A DNA stretch of 64,000 nt from CBDFKJ01 sp965248805 (GTDB lineage: Bacteria > Pseudomonadota > Alphaproteobacteria > UBA6615): positions 1,860,001 through 1,924,000 of the forward strand of contig CBDFKJ010000009.1 in NCBI GenBank assembly GCA_965248805.1, given 5' to 3'. The translations under genes and the position numbers were made by a program. Of this stretch, positions 53,540 through 64,000 are shown piece by piece. The notes beneath the pieces were generated by a model. It saw only the letters and a list, made by a program, of their open reading frames with translations. It was not told where the DNA came from and did not search any database. The first letter of the stretch is position 1. Each line of letters opens with the position of its first letter.

Positions 53540-54463
53540 CTAGAGGTCGCGCGCCGGCGGCGAATGAAGTGTCCGGCGCAGGGCAATCTCGCGCCGGACG
53601 ATATACACGCCGGCGCCAGCGATGACGGCGGCGCCGACATAGGTCCAGACTTCGGGCGTCTCATCGAACAGGACGTAGCCGATCAAGGCGACGATCGGCA
53701 AACGCGCGTAGTCGAACGGCATCACCAGCGAAGCGTCGGCAATCGAGAGTGCGCGCGTGAACAACAGGTGCGCGGCCGTGGCGAACCCGCCCAGCGCGAT
53801 CGCGGCGAACAGCCCAGCGGCGGTCGGCCACTGCCACACATACAGCGCCGTCGGCAAGGACAGCGGTACGAGGAACAATGTCATGTAGGTGACCACGGCA
53901 TTGATGCTTTCGGTACGCAGAAGAATTTTGATCATGATTACGGAGACGGCGATCATCAATGCGGCGAACAGTACCAGGATGGCAGGCAGGGTGATCGCCT
54001 CGAAGCCGGGGCGAAGGATGATCAATGCGCCGCAAAACCCGACCAGCGTGGCGGTCCAGCGCCGTGCGCGGACGACTTCGTCCAAGGCCAACGCTGCCAG
54101 CATGGTTGTGAACAACGGTGTGGTGAAGCTGAGCGCCACCGCTTCGTCCAGCGGCAAATTGGCGATGCCGTAGAACCACGCAAGCATGGCAGCTATGCCC
54201 GTGATGCCGCGCACGATGTATAGGCCGATGCGGCGTGTGCGCAGTCCGCCGATGCCGGTGCGGACGATCCAAGGCAGCATGAAGGCAAGGCCGAACAGAT
54301 TGCGCAGAAACGCGACCTGGAACGGATGCAGGTTCTGCGTCAGATAGCGGATCAGCGTAATCATGATGGAAAAGCACACCGCCGCCGCCAGCACGAGGGC
54401 GCAGGCGCGCACGGGCGCCGGCACGGCTTCGATGCCGGCGGAAATGGCCGCGCGATCAAGCAT
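53540..54463 (-). CDS. DMT-superfamily (EamA) permease
   Basis: The 307-residue inner-membrane protein has ten hydrophobic segments in two EamA halves (first with F-L-R-N-L-F-G-L-A-F-M-L-P-W, second with T-Y-M-T-L-F-L-V-P-L-S-L-P). It resembles RhaT/S-adenosylmethionine-type exporters; substrate unknown. Its TAG stop lies at the CTAG flank of IS1182 copy 4, so the insertion touches but does not change the last codon. Confidence 0.88.
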   Translation of the reverse strand: MLDRAAISAGIEAVPAPVRACALVLAAAVCFSIMITLIRYLTQNLHPFQVAFLRNLFGLAFMLPWIVRTGIGGLRTRRIGLYIVRGITGIAAMLAWFYGIANLPLDEAVALSFTTPLFTTMLAALALDEVVRARRWTATLVGFCGALIILRPGFEAITLPAILVLFAALMIAVSVIMIKILLRTESINAVVTYMTLFLVPLSLPTALYVWQWPTAAGLFAAIALGGFATAAHLLFTRALSIADASLVMPFDYARLPIVALIGYVLFDETPEVWTYVGAAVIAGAGVYIVRREIALRRTLHSPPARDL

Positions 54464-54534
54464 GGCCGGACCCTACGCCGCATCGCGCAGCCGAGAAACC
54501 GCAGAAGTGGATCGACCACGGTTGTGGCATACCA

Positions 54535-55670
54535 GTGGATTGATCCCAACGTTTGGAGCCCTCGGTTTCGGGCTGCGATGATGTCGTCGGGGTCGGCTTT
54601 CGATATGAATGGCTGTGGGTTGGCCGCATTGTATTCGCGGACGAAGCGGTTGATTGCGGCCTGGAGATCGACGACGGAATGGAAGACGCCGTGCTTGAGC
54701 CGCCGCCGGGTGAGTTTTGCGAAGAAGCCCTCGACGGCATTGAGCCACGAGCAGGAGGTCGGTGTGAAGTGGAAAGTCCAGCGCGGATGGCGGGCGAGCC
54801 AGGCGCGGACCTTGTCCTTGTTGTGCGCCGCGTAGTTGTCGACGATCGCGTGGATGGCCTTGTCCGCCGGCACACCGTGCGCTCGATGCGGTTGAGGAAG
54901 CGGATGAACTCCTGATGGCGGTGGCGCTGCATGTTCTGGCCGATCACCGTTCCGTCCAGAACGTTGAGCGCCGCAAACAGCGTGGTCGTGCCGTGCCGTT
55001 TGTAGTCATGGTGCCGGCGCGTCCCTTCTTCATCGGCAGACCGGCGGTCGAGCGCCTGGATCTGTGACTTCTCATCGATCGACAACACCACCGCATGGGC
55101 CGGCGGGTCGACATACAGGCCGACGATATCGGTGAGTTTCTCGGCGAAGGCAGGGTCGGTCGACAGCTTGAAGTTGCGCCAGCGGTGCGGGCTGAGACCG
55201 TGAGCCTTCCAGATCGCCTGCACCGTCGAGGCGGCAATACCGGCCGCCCTGGCGATCGCGCGCAACGTCCAGTGGGTCGCCTCAAACGGCGGCGGTTGCT
55301 GCGTCAGGCGCACGATCTCGGCGACACGATCGAGCGGGACCGGCGCCTTGCCGGGCGGACGGGACTTGTCGCGAAGCAGGCCGCCGACACCCTCGTGCAT
55401 GAACCGCTCTTGCCAGCGCCACACGCAGGTCTTGGACTTGCCGGTCTCGGTCATGATCGCCGAGGTGCCCAGACCCTCGCCGCTGAGAAGGACAATATGT
55501 GCCCGCCAGACGTGTTTCTGCGGGCTCTTGGGATCCGCGACGACCGCGCGCAATCGCTGACGGTCGCCGGCGGATAGGGTGAAGGAGATTCCACTGCGCA
55601 TGCGCCAGATTCGCATAACACAGCAAAATACGGAATCCCAATTCGGACTCTTTCGTTCCGATCAATCCAC
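54535..55670 (-). mobile_element. IS630-family element, copy 3 (1136 bp)
   Basis: The right end has TA (55671-55672), shared with the IS5 element that starts at 55673. The left end is flanked by CA instead of TA. It carries a 2-bp insertion relative to copy 2. Confidence 0.9.
54538..55616 (-). pseudogene. IS630 transposase, copy 3, frameshifted
   Basis: Identical in outline to copy 2 up to N-R-I-E-R-T-V; an extra AC near 54873 then shifts the frame, so V-D-N-Y-A-A-H and the final Glu segment are lost. The stop at the end sequence is also altered. Confidence 0.92.
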
Positions 55671-55672
55671 TA

Positions 55673-56507
55673 GGCTCCGGACCCATAAATCGCTTGAGCC
55701 GACGCGGCGCGATGTGATTCACGCTCCCAAACTGCGGGAGTGTTGCGATGGACGATACGTTCTGGCTGAGCGAGGAACAGTTTGCGCGGCTCGTGCCGCA
55801 TCTGCCGACGGATACGCGCGGCAAGCCGAGAGTCGACGACCGCCGCGTTATAAGCGGTATCATCCATGTGTTGAAGTCCGGCGGACGTTGGGTCGATGCG
55901 CCGTCCGTCTATGGCCCGCGCAAGACGCTCTACAATCGCTTCGTGCGGTGGGCGGCCAAAGGCGTGTGGACAGGGATATTCCACGCTCTGGCTTCGGCGG
56001 GTGGGCCGCCGGCGCAAGTGTTGATCGATTCCTCGGCGGTGAAGGCTCATCGCTGCGCCTCGGGCGGCAAAGGGGGGAGCACACGCAGGCCATTGGCCGC
56101 TCCCGCGGCGGGCGCACCACGAAGATCCATGCGCTGACCGATGGCCTCTGCCGCCCGTTCGCCTTCCTGCTGACCGGCGGCCAAGTGGCGGACTGCACAG
56201 CGGCCGCTGCTGGAGCGGATGCCGGCCACCTCGATCCTGACTGGCGACAAGGGCTATGACAGCGACGCCGTTCGCCGCAAGATCGAGAGCAGAGGCGTCG
56301 CTCCGAACATCCCGCCGAAGGCCAACCGCCGCTGGAAGCCGTGCTTCAGCCCGGCGCTCTATCGCGACCGCAACGCCATCGAGCGCATGTTCGGCCGGCT
56401 GAAAGACTTCCGCAGAATCGCAACCCGCTATGACCGCCTCGCCCAAAACTTCCTCGCCGCCGTCTGTCTCGCCGCTACCGTCAGCTAATGGTTATGAGTC
56501 CGGACCC
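55673..56507 (+). mobile_element. IS5-family element (IS427-like), copy B (835 bp)
   Basis: Starts GGCTCCGGACCCATAA and ends with the complement of GGGTCCGGACTCATAA. Left neighbour is IS630 copy 3 through a shared TA; right flank is TG. Its right end is 38 bases before the acetoacetyl-CoA synthetase start. Confidence 0.88.
55748..56488 (+). pseudogene. IS427-like transposase, copy B
   Basis: First frame 55748-56137 is intact (F-A-R-L-V-P-H-L-P-T-D-T-R-G, I-D-S-S-A-V-K-A-H). At AAAGGGGGG (56069-56077) a -1 shift leads into G-E-H-T-Q-A-I-G-R-S-R-G-G, as in this IS group. A second break near 56205 before L-L-E-R-M-P-A-T-S is shared with copy A and is probably inactivating. Confidence 0.85.
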
Positions 56508-56544
56508 TGGCGCCGACGCGAACCGTCGGGGCGCGAGGAGAAGG

Positions 56545-58494
56545 ATGTCGACACCGTTGTGGACGCCGTCGCTGGCGCGGGTCGCAGGCAGCAACCTTGC
56601 ATCCTTCATGGCGCGGGTGGAGGCCGACTGGGGCGTGGCCGTGCCTGATTACCCACGCTTGCACGCCTGGTCGGTCGACCGCCGAGACCAATTCTGGCGC
56701 AGCCTGTGGGATTATTGCGGTGTCGTCGGCGAGCGCGGCGAGGGGTCACTTGTCGACGGCGACAAGATGCCGGGGGCCCGGTTCTTTCCTGACGCCAAGC
56801 TCAACTTCGCCGAAAATCTTCTGGTTCGGCACGACGAAACCGATGCCATCGTCTTCTGCGGCGAGGATCGCGGCCGCCGACGGCTGTCCTGGCGGGGCCT
56901 CAACGATCTGGTGTCGCGCCTGGCGCAGGCGATGGCTGCTACGGGCATAGGTCCCGGCGACCGGGTCGCCGGTTACCTGCCGAACGTGCCCGAGACGGTG
57001 GCGGCAATGCTGGCGACTTCCAGTCTCGGCGCGGTCTGGTCATCCTGCTCGCCCGATTTCGGCGTCGCCGGCGTGCGTGACCGGTTCGGCCAGATCGCGC
57101 CCAAGCTGCTCCTTGCCGCCGACGGCTACTTCTACAATGGGAAGCGTCATTCCAGCTTGGAGAAGCTGCCCGACTTGCTGGACGGACTTCCGAGCGTCGC
57201 GGCGACCGTGGTCGTGCCGTACGGCGGCGGCGACGTCGTTCTTTCGGGATTGAGCGGCGCGCAGTCGCTGGGCGATTTCCTGGCGCCGCACGCGCCCGGC
57301 GCGACTACCTTTCGCCGCGCGGAGTTCGATGCGCCTCTGGCCATCCTGTTCTCAAGTGGCACAACTGGCGGGCCTAAATGCATCGTTCACGGCCAGGGCG
57401 GCACGCTGCTCAAACACCTGTGTGAGCACCGGCTGCACTGCGACGTCAAGGCCGGGGACCGCGTGTTCTACTTCACGACCTGTGGCTGGATGATGTGGAA
57501 CTGGCAGGTCTCGGCGCTGGCCTCAGGAGCGACGTTGCTGCTCTTTGACGGCTCGCCCTTCCATCCCGACGGCAACGTGCTGTGGGACTACGCGGCCGAT
57601 GAGCAGGCGACGCTGTTCGGCGCCTCGGCCAAATACATCGACGCGTTAGGCAAGGCGGGCTTGCGGCCGGGCGATACGCACGACCTGACATCGGTGCGCA
57701 CGATCACCTCCACCGGTTCGCCGCTGGTGGCCGAAGCCTTCGGCTACGTCTACGACGCCGTGAAGACGGACGTGCACCTCGCCTCGATCTCCGGCGGCAC
57801 CGACATCGTCGGCTGCTTCATGTTGGGCGATCCGACCGGACCGGTCTACGCCGGCGAAATCCAGGCGCCGGCGTTGGGCGTCGCGGTGGACGTGTTCGAT
57901 GAGGGCGGGCACTCGATCGCCGGCGCCAAGGGCGAACTGGTCTGTACCAAAGCGTTCCCGTCGATGCCGGTGGGCTTCTGGAACGACCCCGACGGGTCGC
58001 GCTACCGCGCCGCCTACTTCGAGCACTTCCCGGGCGTCTAGCGGCACGGCGATTGAATCGAGAAAACCGACAATGACGGCTACGTCATCTATGGCCATTC
58101 GGACGCGACGCTCAATCCCGGCGGCGTGCGCATCGGCACGGCCGAGATCTATCGCCAGGTCGAGCAGTTCGACGACGTGCTTGAGGGGCTGGTCGTCGGC
58201 CAGGAATGGGACGGCGACGTGCGCGTCGTGCTGTTCGTGCGGCTACGCGATGGTCTCGACCTCGACGACGCGCTCGTCGATCGCGTGAAAAAGCGCATCC
58301 GCGCCAACTGTACGCCGCGCCACGTGCCGGAGAAGATCATTCAGGTGGCCGACATCCCGCGCACCAAGTCCGGCAAGATCACCGAACTGGCCGTGCGCGA
58401 TATCATCCACGGCCGCCCGGTCAAGAACATCGAGGCGCTGGCCGATCCCGACGCGCTGGGGCTGTATCGAGACCTGCCGGAGCTGCACGTGTAG
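56545..58494 (+). pseudogene. Acetoacetyl-CoA synthetase with two Trp-to-stop changes
   Basis: The frame from ATG 56545 (GAGGAG upstream) to TAG/stop at 58494 is exactly 650 codons, the usual length. It activates acetoacetate to acetoacetyl-CoA. Motifs: S-S-G-T-T-G-G-P-K, F-Y-F-T-T-C-G-W-M-M-W-N, S-I-S-G-G-T-D and, after the stops, Y-G-H-S-D-A-T-L-N-P-G-G-V-R and T-K-S-G-K. Codon 499 is TAG and codon 504 is TGA, both where the family has Trp (P-G-V-W-R-H-G-D-W). Otherwise the frame is clean, so the loss is recent. Product would lack the C-terminal domain. Confidence 0.92.
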
Positions 58495-58716
58495 CTGAAA
58501 CGCGAAACGATCCACCGACCGGCGCGCGGCACACGCCGCTTGATCACAAACGCGTGAGAGCGGGGTAGACCGCGGAAATTTAGCCGCTATGCTTTGTCAT
58601 CGCGGGCTAGCAAACGGGGGAATGCAGCCGAAGTCGATACGGCGTAGTGAATTCAGCGTTGTGCCCGCGACCATCCCAATCCTCTGAAATTCAACACAAA
58701 TCACCAGGAGATCGTC

Positions 58717-60066
<1,350 letters not shown>

Positions 60067-60081
60067 GCCGGGAGCAGCATC

Positions 60082-61086
60082 ATGGCTCGAACCGCCACCA
60101 CGGCGCAGCGACCGGCCGAGACGACGGCGCTCGCGCTCTTCATTGATCGCGAACCGCGCGAGGAGGACTTTCGCGCGGCGGTCACGTCCGGATTGTCGCA
60201 CGAACCGAAATCCGTCCCAGCGAAGTTCTTTTACGACCAGGCAGGCTCGGAACTGTTCCAACAGATCTGTGATACGCCGGAATACTACGTCACGGATACC
60301 GAGATCGCACTGCTGGAGGCCAAGGGTCCTGAAATCGCCGCCCGCGTTGGCGAACGTGCGCTCATAATTGAATATGGCGCCGGATCGGTGCGTAAGATCC
60401 GAACGCTACTTGATGCGCTTTACAACCCGGCCGCCTATGTCGCTATCGATATCTCGCGGCGGCGCCTCCTGGATGCGACCGAGAGCCTTGCGGCAGCCTA
60501 TGCCGGCTTGCCAGTCGGCGCAGTCTGTGCCGACTTCATGGATGGCCTGCCATCGCTGGATGGCGTTCAGGCGGCGATCGCCCGCCGTTTGGGCTTCTTC
60601 CCTGGATCGACAGTCGGCAATCTGACACCGGAGGCCGCGCAGCAATTTCTGCAAAGCGTGCGTGGCCATGTGGGCGAGGATGGGGCGCTGCTCATCGGCG
60701 TCGATCTGAAGAAGGACCACGCCGTGCTCAATCGGGCCTATAATGACGCGGCCGGCGTGACCGCTCGGTTCAACAAGAACCTGCTCCACCGCATGCGGCG
60801 GGAGTTGGACGCCGACGTCGAGCCTGATGCGTTCCGCCACGAAGCGTTCTACAACGCGCCGGAAAGCCGTGTCGAAATGCACCTCATCGCAACCCGCGCC
60901 ACCGCGATTTCGGTCGATGGCCAGAGCTTTCCTTTCGGCGAAGGCGAAGGCATCTATACCGAAAACTCGTTCAAATACGGCGTTGAGGAGTTTCGCGCCT
61001 TAGCTGCCGACGCCGGGTTCGAACAGGGGACCACCTGGACCGACGCGGACGGTTTGTTCAGCCTGCATCTGCTCGAGACCCGGTAG
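60082..61086 (+). CDS. egtD: L-histidine N-alpha-methyltransferase EgtD
   Basis: The 334-residue SAM enzyme makes hercynine from histidine, the first step of ergothioneine synthesis. Motifs: S-V-P-A-K-F-F-Y-D-Q-A-G-S-E-L-F, P-E-Y-Y-V-T-D-T-E, I-E-Y-G-A-G-S (SAM loop), F-F-P-G-S-T-V-G-N and I-G-V-D-L-K-K-D. Forms an operon with egtB; no egtC or egtE is in the window. Confidence 0.94.
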   Translation: MARTATTAQRPAETTALALFIDREPREEDFRAAVTSGLSHEPKSVPAKFFYDQAGSELFQQICDTPEYYVTDTEIALLEAKGPEIAARVGERALIIEYGAGSVRKIRTLLDALYNPAAYVAIDISRRRLLDATESLAAAYAGLPVGAVCADFMDGLPSLDGVQAAIARRLGFFPGSTVGNLTPEAAQQFLQSVRGHVGEDGALLIGVDLKKDHAVLNRAYNDAAGVTARFNKNLLHRMRRELDADVEPDAFRHEAFYNAPESRVEMHLIATRATAISVDGQSFPFGEGEGIYTENSFKYGVEEFRALAADAGFEQGTTWTDADGLFSLHLLETR

Positions 61087-61203
61087 CCGGCGGACCATCG
61101 GCGCGCTGATCGCGCCAATGTGAGTTGATCACGGGCCCAGGTAGGGCCGCAGATGGTCGTCAACGCAAGCACGGCGGCGCTCTGCCGCCACTGGAGGGTG
61201 GAA

Positions 61204-61614
61204 ATGCACAGAATTCTCGCAGTTGCAGCCGTTTCGCTGACGCTCGGCGCCGGCGGGCGCGCTGGCGCAAGACAACGTTCTCGCGCAGGGTAACTTCGCC
61301 GGCTATGGCCGGCACACCGGCACCGACATGGCGACCATCGCCGAGGCCCAAGGCGGCGCCAAATCGCTGAACTTTGCCGATTTTGAAGTGTCGCCCGGTC
61401 CCGATCTCAAGGTCTGGCTGGTGTCGCCGGCCGATGAGGTGACCACCGATTCGGTCAAGGCTGGCGAGTACGTGGCGCTGGGCGTCCTGCAGAGCCCCAC
61501 CGGCGAGCAGACCTATGAGATCCCGGCGGATGTGGACCTGTCCCAATACGGCGCGGTCGCCATCTGGTGCGAGCAGTTTAGCGTGCTGATTTCGGCGGCC
61601 AAGCTAGCGCGGTA
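61204..61614 (+). pseudogene. Exported DM13-domain protein, frameshifted in the signal peptide
   Basis: ATG 61204 gives M-H-R-I-L-A-V-A-A-V-S-L-T-L-G-A-G; one extra G near 61254 then shifts the frame. The mature part in the other frame is a DM13 domain: F-A-G-Y-G-R-H-T-G-T-D, F-E-V-S-P-G-P-D-L-K-V-W-L-V, Y-E-I-P-A-D-V-D-L and A-I-W-C-E-Q-F-S-V-L. DM13 has been proposed to carry electrons. One base restores a 136-residue protein. Confidence 0.82.
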
Positions 61615-61851
61615 ATCATCGTCGCGCCGACGATTGACCGCCGATCTTGCTCTGAGAGTACAGGTTAGGCGGTCGCCGGCGCGCCCGGCACTATCCGGCT
61701 TGCAGTGACCATTAATTGGCGTTGCGCCGTGGCGCTCGACGCCACGCGTAGCTATGAAGAGTGGTGTGCGAGGGTGGCCTCGCTGCCGGCGCTCCCAGCG
61801 GCCCCGGCGGAGCGCCGTCGCGCGCTTGTATGGTCTCGTCGGGAGTCACGC

Positions 61852-63222
61852 ATGGGCCGTCTCGTGCTCGTCGCCAACCGTGTGCCCCCCGCACGGCATC
61901 TATCGGCGACCGCGTTTACCGCTGCGCTGACATCGGCGCTGCGAGATCGTGACTTTATCTGGTTCGGCTGGAGCGGGCGCCTGTCGGACGACGGCACCGG
62001 CGTACGCACGGCGCGCAGGAACGGTCTTGCGGTCGCCACCATCGATTTCACGCGGCGTGACCGCGACGAGTATTACAGTGGCTATGCCCATCAGACTCTG
62101 TGGCCATTGTTTCACTATCGCATCGATCTGACATCCTACGACCGCTCCTTTTACACGGCCTACCATCGCGTCAATGCGTTGTTTGCAGCGCGCCTGCAAT
62201 CGGTGCTGCGGGACGACGATACGGTCCTGGTTCAGGATTATCACCTGATCCCGTTGGGCGAGGAGCTGCGGCGCCTGGGGCAGGCCACTCCCCTTGGCTT
62301 CTATCTGCACGTGCCGTTTCCGGCGCCGCAGGTATTGGCGACGCTGTACAATCACCGCCGCCTCATTCGATCGCTGTTGGCCTATGACGTGGTCGGCTTC
62401 CAAACGGCGGACGACCTGCAGGCGTTTCGCGACTATGTCGAGCGGGAACTCAAGGGCAGCGTCCGCGCGCACGATACGATTACGTTTCGCGACCATGAGA
62501 CGCACGCCGCCGTGTTCCCCTTCGGCATTGATGTCCAGGACGTGCAGGACCGCGTGAAATCGGCCACCGCACGCGAGCAAGTTGAAAGCGTCGCCGGTAG
62601 TCTCGGCAGCCAGAGTTTGATCATCAGCGCCGATCGGCTCGACTTCGCCAAGGGTTTGGCCGAGCGACTGCACGCATTCGACGCGCTGCTTGAGTCAACG
62701 CCCGCTCTGCGTGGCCGCGTGACGCTAATGCAGGCGGTGATTGCCTCGCGTCGGCAAGGGGCTGGCGACGAGCAGGAGCAGCTCCTCCGGCAATTGGAGA
62801 CGACCGCCGGTCACGTCGAAGGCCGCTACGCCGATGTCGATTGGGAACCGCTGCGCTACTCGTACCAGGAGTTGTCGCGCGAAAGCATGATCGGCTTCCT
62901 GCGCGCCGGCCGGGTCGGACTAATGACGCCGCTGCGCGACGGCATGCATATCATGGCCAAGGAATACGTCGCTGCCCAGGATCCCGATGACCCGGGTGTA
63001 CTGGTTCTTTCGCGGTTCGCAGGTGCCGCACGTTCTCTCGTAGGGGCGCTGGTCGTCAATCCCTACGACACGTTGGAGACCGCGCACGCGTTGAGGACGG
63101 CCCTGGCGATGGGGCTGGACGAGCGCAAGGCGCGGTGGTCGACCATGATGGCCGCCGTTCGGCGCGATACGGCGCGATCCTGGCTCGACGGGCTGCAGGC
63201 CGCGCTGTCGACGGTGGCGTGA
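61852..63222 (+). CDS. otsA: Trehalose-6-phosphate synthase
   Basis: OtsA joins UDP-glucose and glucose-6-phosphate. ATG 61852 follows GGGAG and matches the family start G-R-L-V-L-V-A-N-R-V-P. GT20 motifs: F-G-W-S-G, W-P-L-F-H-Y-R, Q-D-Y-H-L-I-P-L, L-H-V-P-F-P-A-P, R-L-D-F-A-K-G-L and D-G-M-H-I-M-A-K-E-Y. Two oddities: the Gly-Gly loop after N-R-V-P-P is replaced by L-S-A-T-A-F, and Asn in D-G-M-N is His. No otsB is in the window. Activity is likely but not certain. Confidence 0.88.
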   Translation: MGRLVLVANRVPPARHLSATAFTAALTSALRDRDFIWFGWSGRLSDDGTGVRTARRNGLAVATIDFTRRDRDEYYSGYAHQTLWPLFHYRIDLTSYDRSFYTAYHRVNALFAARLQSVLRDDDTVLVQDYHLIPLGEELRRLGQATPLGFYLHVPFPAPQVLATLYNHRRLIRSLLAYDVVGFQTADDLQAFRDYVERELKGSVRAHDTITFRDHETHAAVFPFGIDVQDVQDRVKSATAREQVESVAGSLGSQSLIISADRLDFAKGLAERLHAFDALLESTPALRGRVTLMQAVIASRRQGAGDEQEQLLRQLETTAGHVEGRYADVDWEPLRYSYQELSRESMIGFLRAGRVGLMTPLRDGMHIMAKEYVAAQDPDDPGVLVLSRFAGAARSLVGALVVNPYDTLETAHALRTALAMGLDERKARWSTMMAAVRRDTARSWLDGLQAALSTVA

Positions 63223-63355
63223 GGGCCGGCCCCGCCGCAACGCCGGCAAGCCATGGCTGGGGCCTTGTCGGCTGGTGCGTAGCGCGCCATCATCGCGCTC
63301 AAGGTTGGAGCCCGGCGCGGCGATGTGCCAAGTCGCCGGGCAGGAGAGGGGACAA

Positions 63356-64000
63356 ATGCCTTACATCGGAGCGAGACTCATTACCGCCGCGGGCGTGGCA
63401 TCAATCGCGCTGGCATGGTCGGCGCAGGCGCTGGCACAGAACGTCGTGGTCGCCGCAACGGCAATCGTGGAGCATCCGGCGCTGGATGCCTGCCGCGACG
63501 GCGTCAGGGACGAACTCGCGGCATCCGGATATGTCGAAGGCCAGAACCTGACCTTCGTCTACGAAACGGCGCAGGGCAGTCCGGCGACGGCAGCGCAGAT
63601 TGCGCGCAAGTTCGTTGGCGATGCGCCAAACGTGATCGTGCCGATTTCGACCCCGTCGGCGCAGGCCGTGGTGGCCGCGACCAGCGACATCCCGGTGGTC
63701 TTCACCGCAGTGACCGATCCGCTTGGCGCCAAGCTGATTGGCAATGCCGACAGACCCGGCGGCAACGTGACCGGCATGAGCGATCTCTCGCCTATCGGCA
63801 AGCACCTGGAACTGATCAGGGAAATCACGCCCGCGGCGGTGCGCATCGGCGTCCCCTACAATCCCGGCGAGGCCAATTCCGTTACGCTGCTGGAGCTCTT
63901 GAAGAGCCATGCCGGCGAGGAGGGAATGGAGATTGTCGAGGCTCCGTCGCCGCGATCGGCCGATGTGTTGCAGGCGACCCAGAGCCTGGTGGGCAAAGTG
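63356..64000 (+). CDS. ABC transporter substrate-binding protein (TrpX/YtnP type), 5' part
   Basis: A strong AGGAGAGGGG site precedes ATG 63356; the frame stays open to the window end (215 codons). A signal peptide ends at A-Q-A-L-A-Q. The following domain has A-C-R-D-G-V-R-D-E-L-A-A-S-G-Y, I-S-T-P-S-A-Q-A-V and V-F-T-A-V-T-D-P-L-G-A-K-L, which match the ABC_sub_bind family (PF04392) used for tryptophan and other small ligands. Permease and ATPase genes are expected downstream. Confidence 0.88.
   Translation, partial: MPYIGARLITAAGVASIALAWSAQALAQNVVVAATAIVEHPALDACRDGVRDELAASGYVEGQNLTFVYETAQGSPATAAQIARKFVGDAPNVIVPISTPSAQAVVAATSDIPVVFTAVTDPLGAKLIGNADRPGGNVTGMSDLSPIGKHLELIREITPAAVRIGVPYNPGEANSVTLLELLKSHAGEEGMEIVEAPSPRSADVLQATQSLVGKV

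Noticed and set aside
58039..58056. Stop-codon reassignment or readthrough as explanation for TAG/TGA at Trp positions
   Set aside because: TAG and TGA are both used as normal stops elsewhere in the window, and two different stops at Trp sites are better explained by G-to-A mutation.

Overview
The window looks like a GC-rich alphaproteobacterial chromosome, probably from the Rhodospirillales or a neighbouring order, that is heavily loaded with insertion sequences and is decaying. The lineage is inferred from the ruvX-pyrB-pyrC-plsY-dprA order, the AapJQMP amino-acid transporter, a PQQ alcohol dehydrogenase and lambda/Mu-like prophage genes of alphaproteobacterial type (GpA terminase, DUF3489, DUF2924, ParB-methyltransferase). 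No rRNA, tRNA or CRISPR array is visible. Complete and partial ISs fill roughly 28% of the window (my addition of element lengths): four copies of an IS1182-like element, two IS3 copies plus a fragment of another IS3, two 1290-bp IS5 copies, two IS427-like IS5 copies, three IS630 copies, one complete and one truncated IS1595, and scraps of others.

Layout. 1-9364: part of a prophage running rightward (RuvC-like resolvase end, DUF6378, DUF6456-like, isoaspartate-methyltransferase-like protein, an array of GGTGGTAACC repeats, ParB-methyltransferase, broken small genes, DUF3489, terminase, gpW, portal cut short). 9365-14140: IS scraps, an IS1595, a transglycosylase-like lipoprotein, and the 3' half of a gene split by IS3 and IS1182. 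14141-42232: a 28-kb block with IS1182 copies in the same orientation at both ends. It carries ruvX, a broken cpdB, pyrB, an atypical pyrC, plsY, truncated dprA, a threonine aldolase, the aap transporter, a kinase-like protein, a broken sulfotransferase, a nuclease, a pentapeptide protein, a cytochrome c remnant, a PQQ alcohol dehydrogenase and a Sel1 protein. 42233-48654: the other part of the prophage (5' half of the split gene, higBA, DUF2924, broken sigma factor, Com-like zinc protein, ImmA and XRE regulators, then rightward early genes with an exonuclease). 48655-53539: an MFS remnant and nested ISs. 53540-64000: chromosomal genes (DMT permease, an IS630/IS5 pair, broken acetoacetyl-CoA synthetase, egtB-egtD, broken DM13 protein, otsA, start of an ABC binding protein).

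The strongest observation is that one 245-codon reading frame is restored exactly when the 28-kb block (with one TTAA duplication) and the IS3 (with one AGG duplication) are removed. The two prophage parts were therefore once contiguous, and the block with its housekeeping genes entered as an IS1182-bounded composite transposon, by recombination between IS copies, or through an assembly join at the repeat. The prophage also carries two unexplained cis-elements: a repeat array at 2543-2896 built of three similar units, and a conserved motif plus hairpin found upstream of two phage genes.

About ten single-base or small indels and several Trp-to-stop changes break genes across the window. They suggest either relaxed selection (a young, IS-expanded genome such as a symbiont) or uncorrected sequencing errors. 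The nonsense changes and the GC-to-AT bias between IS copies favour real decay for at least part of them.
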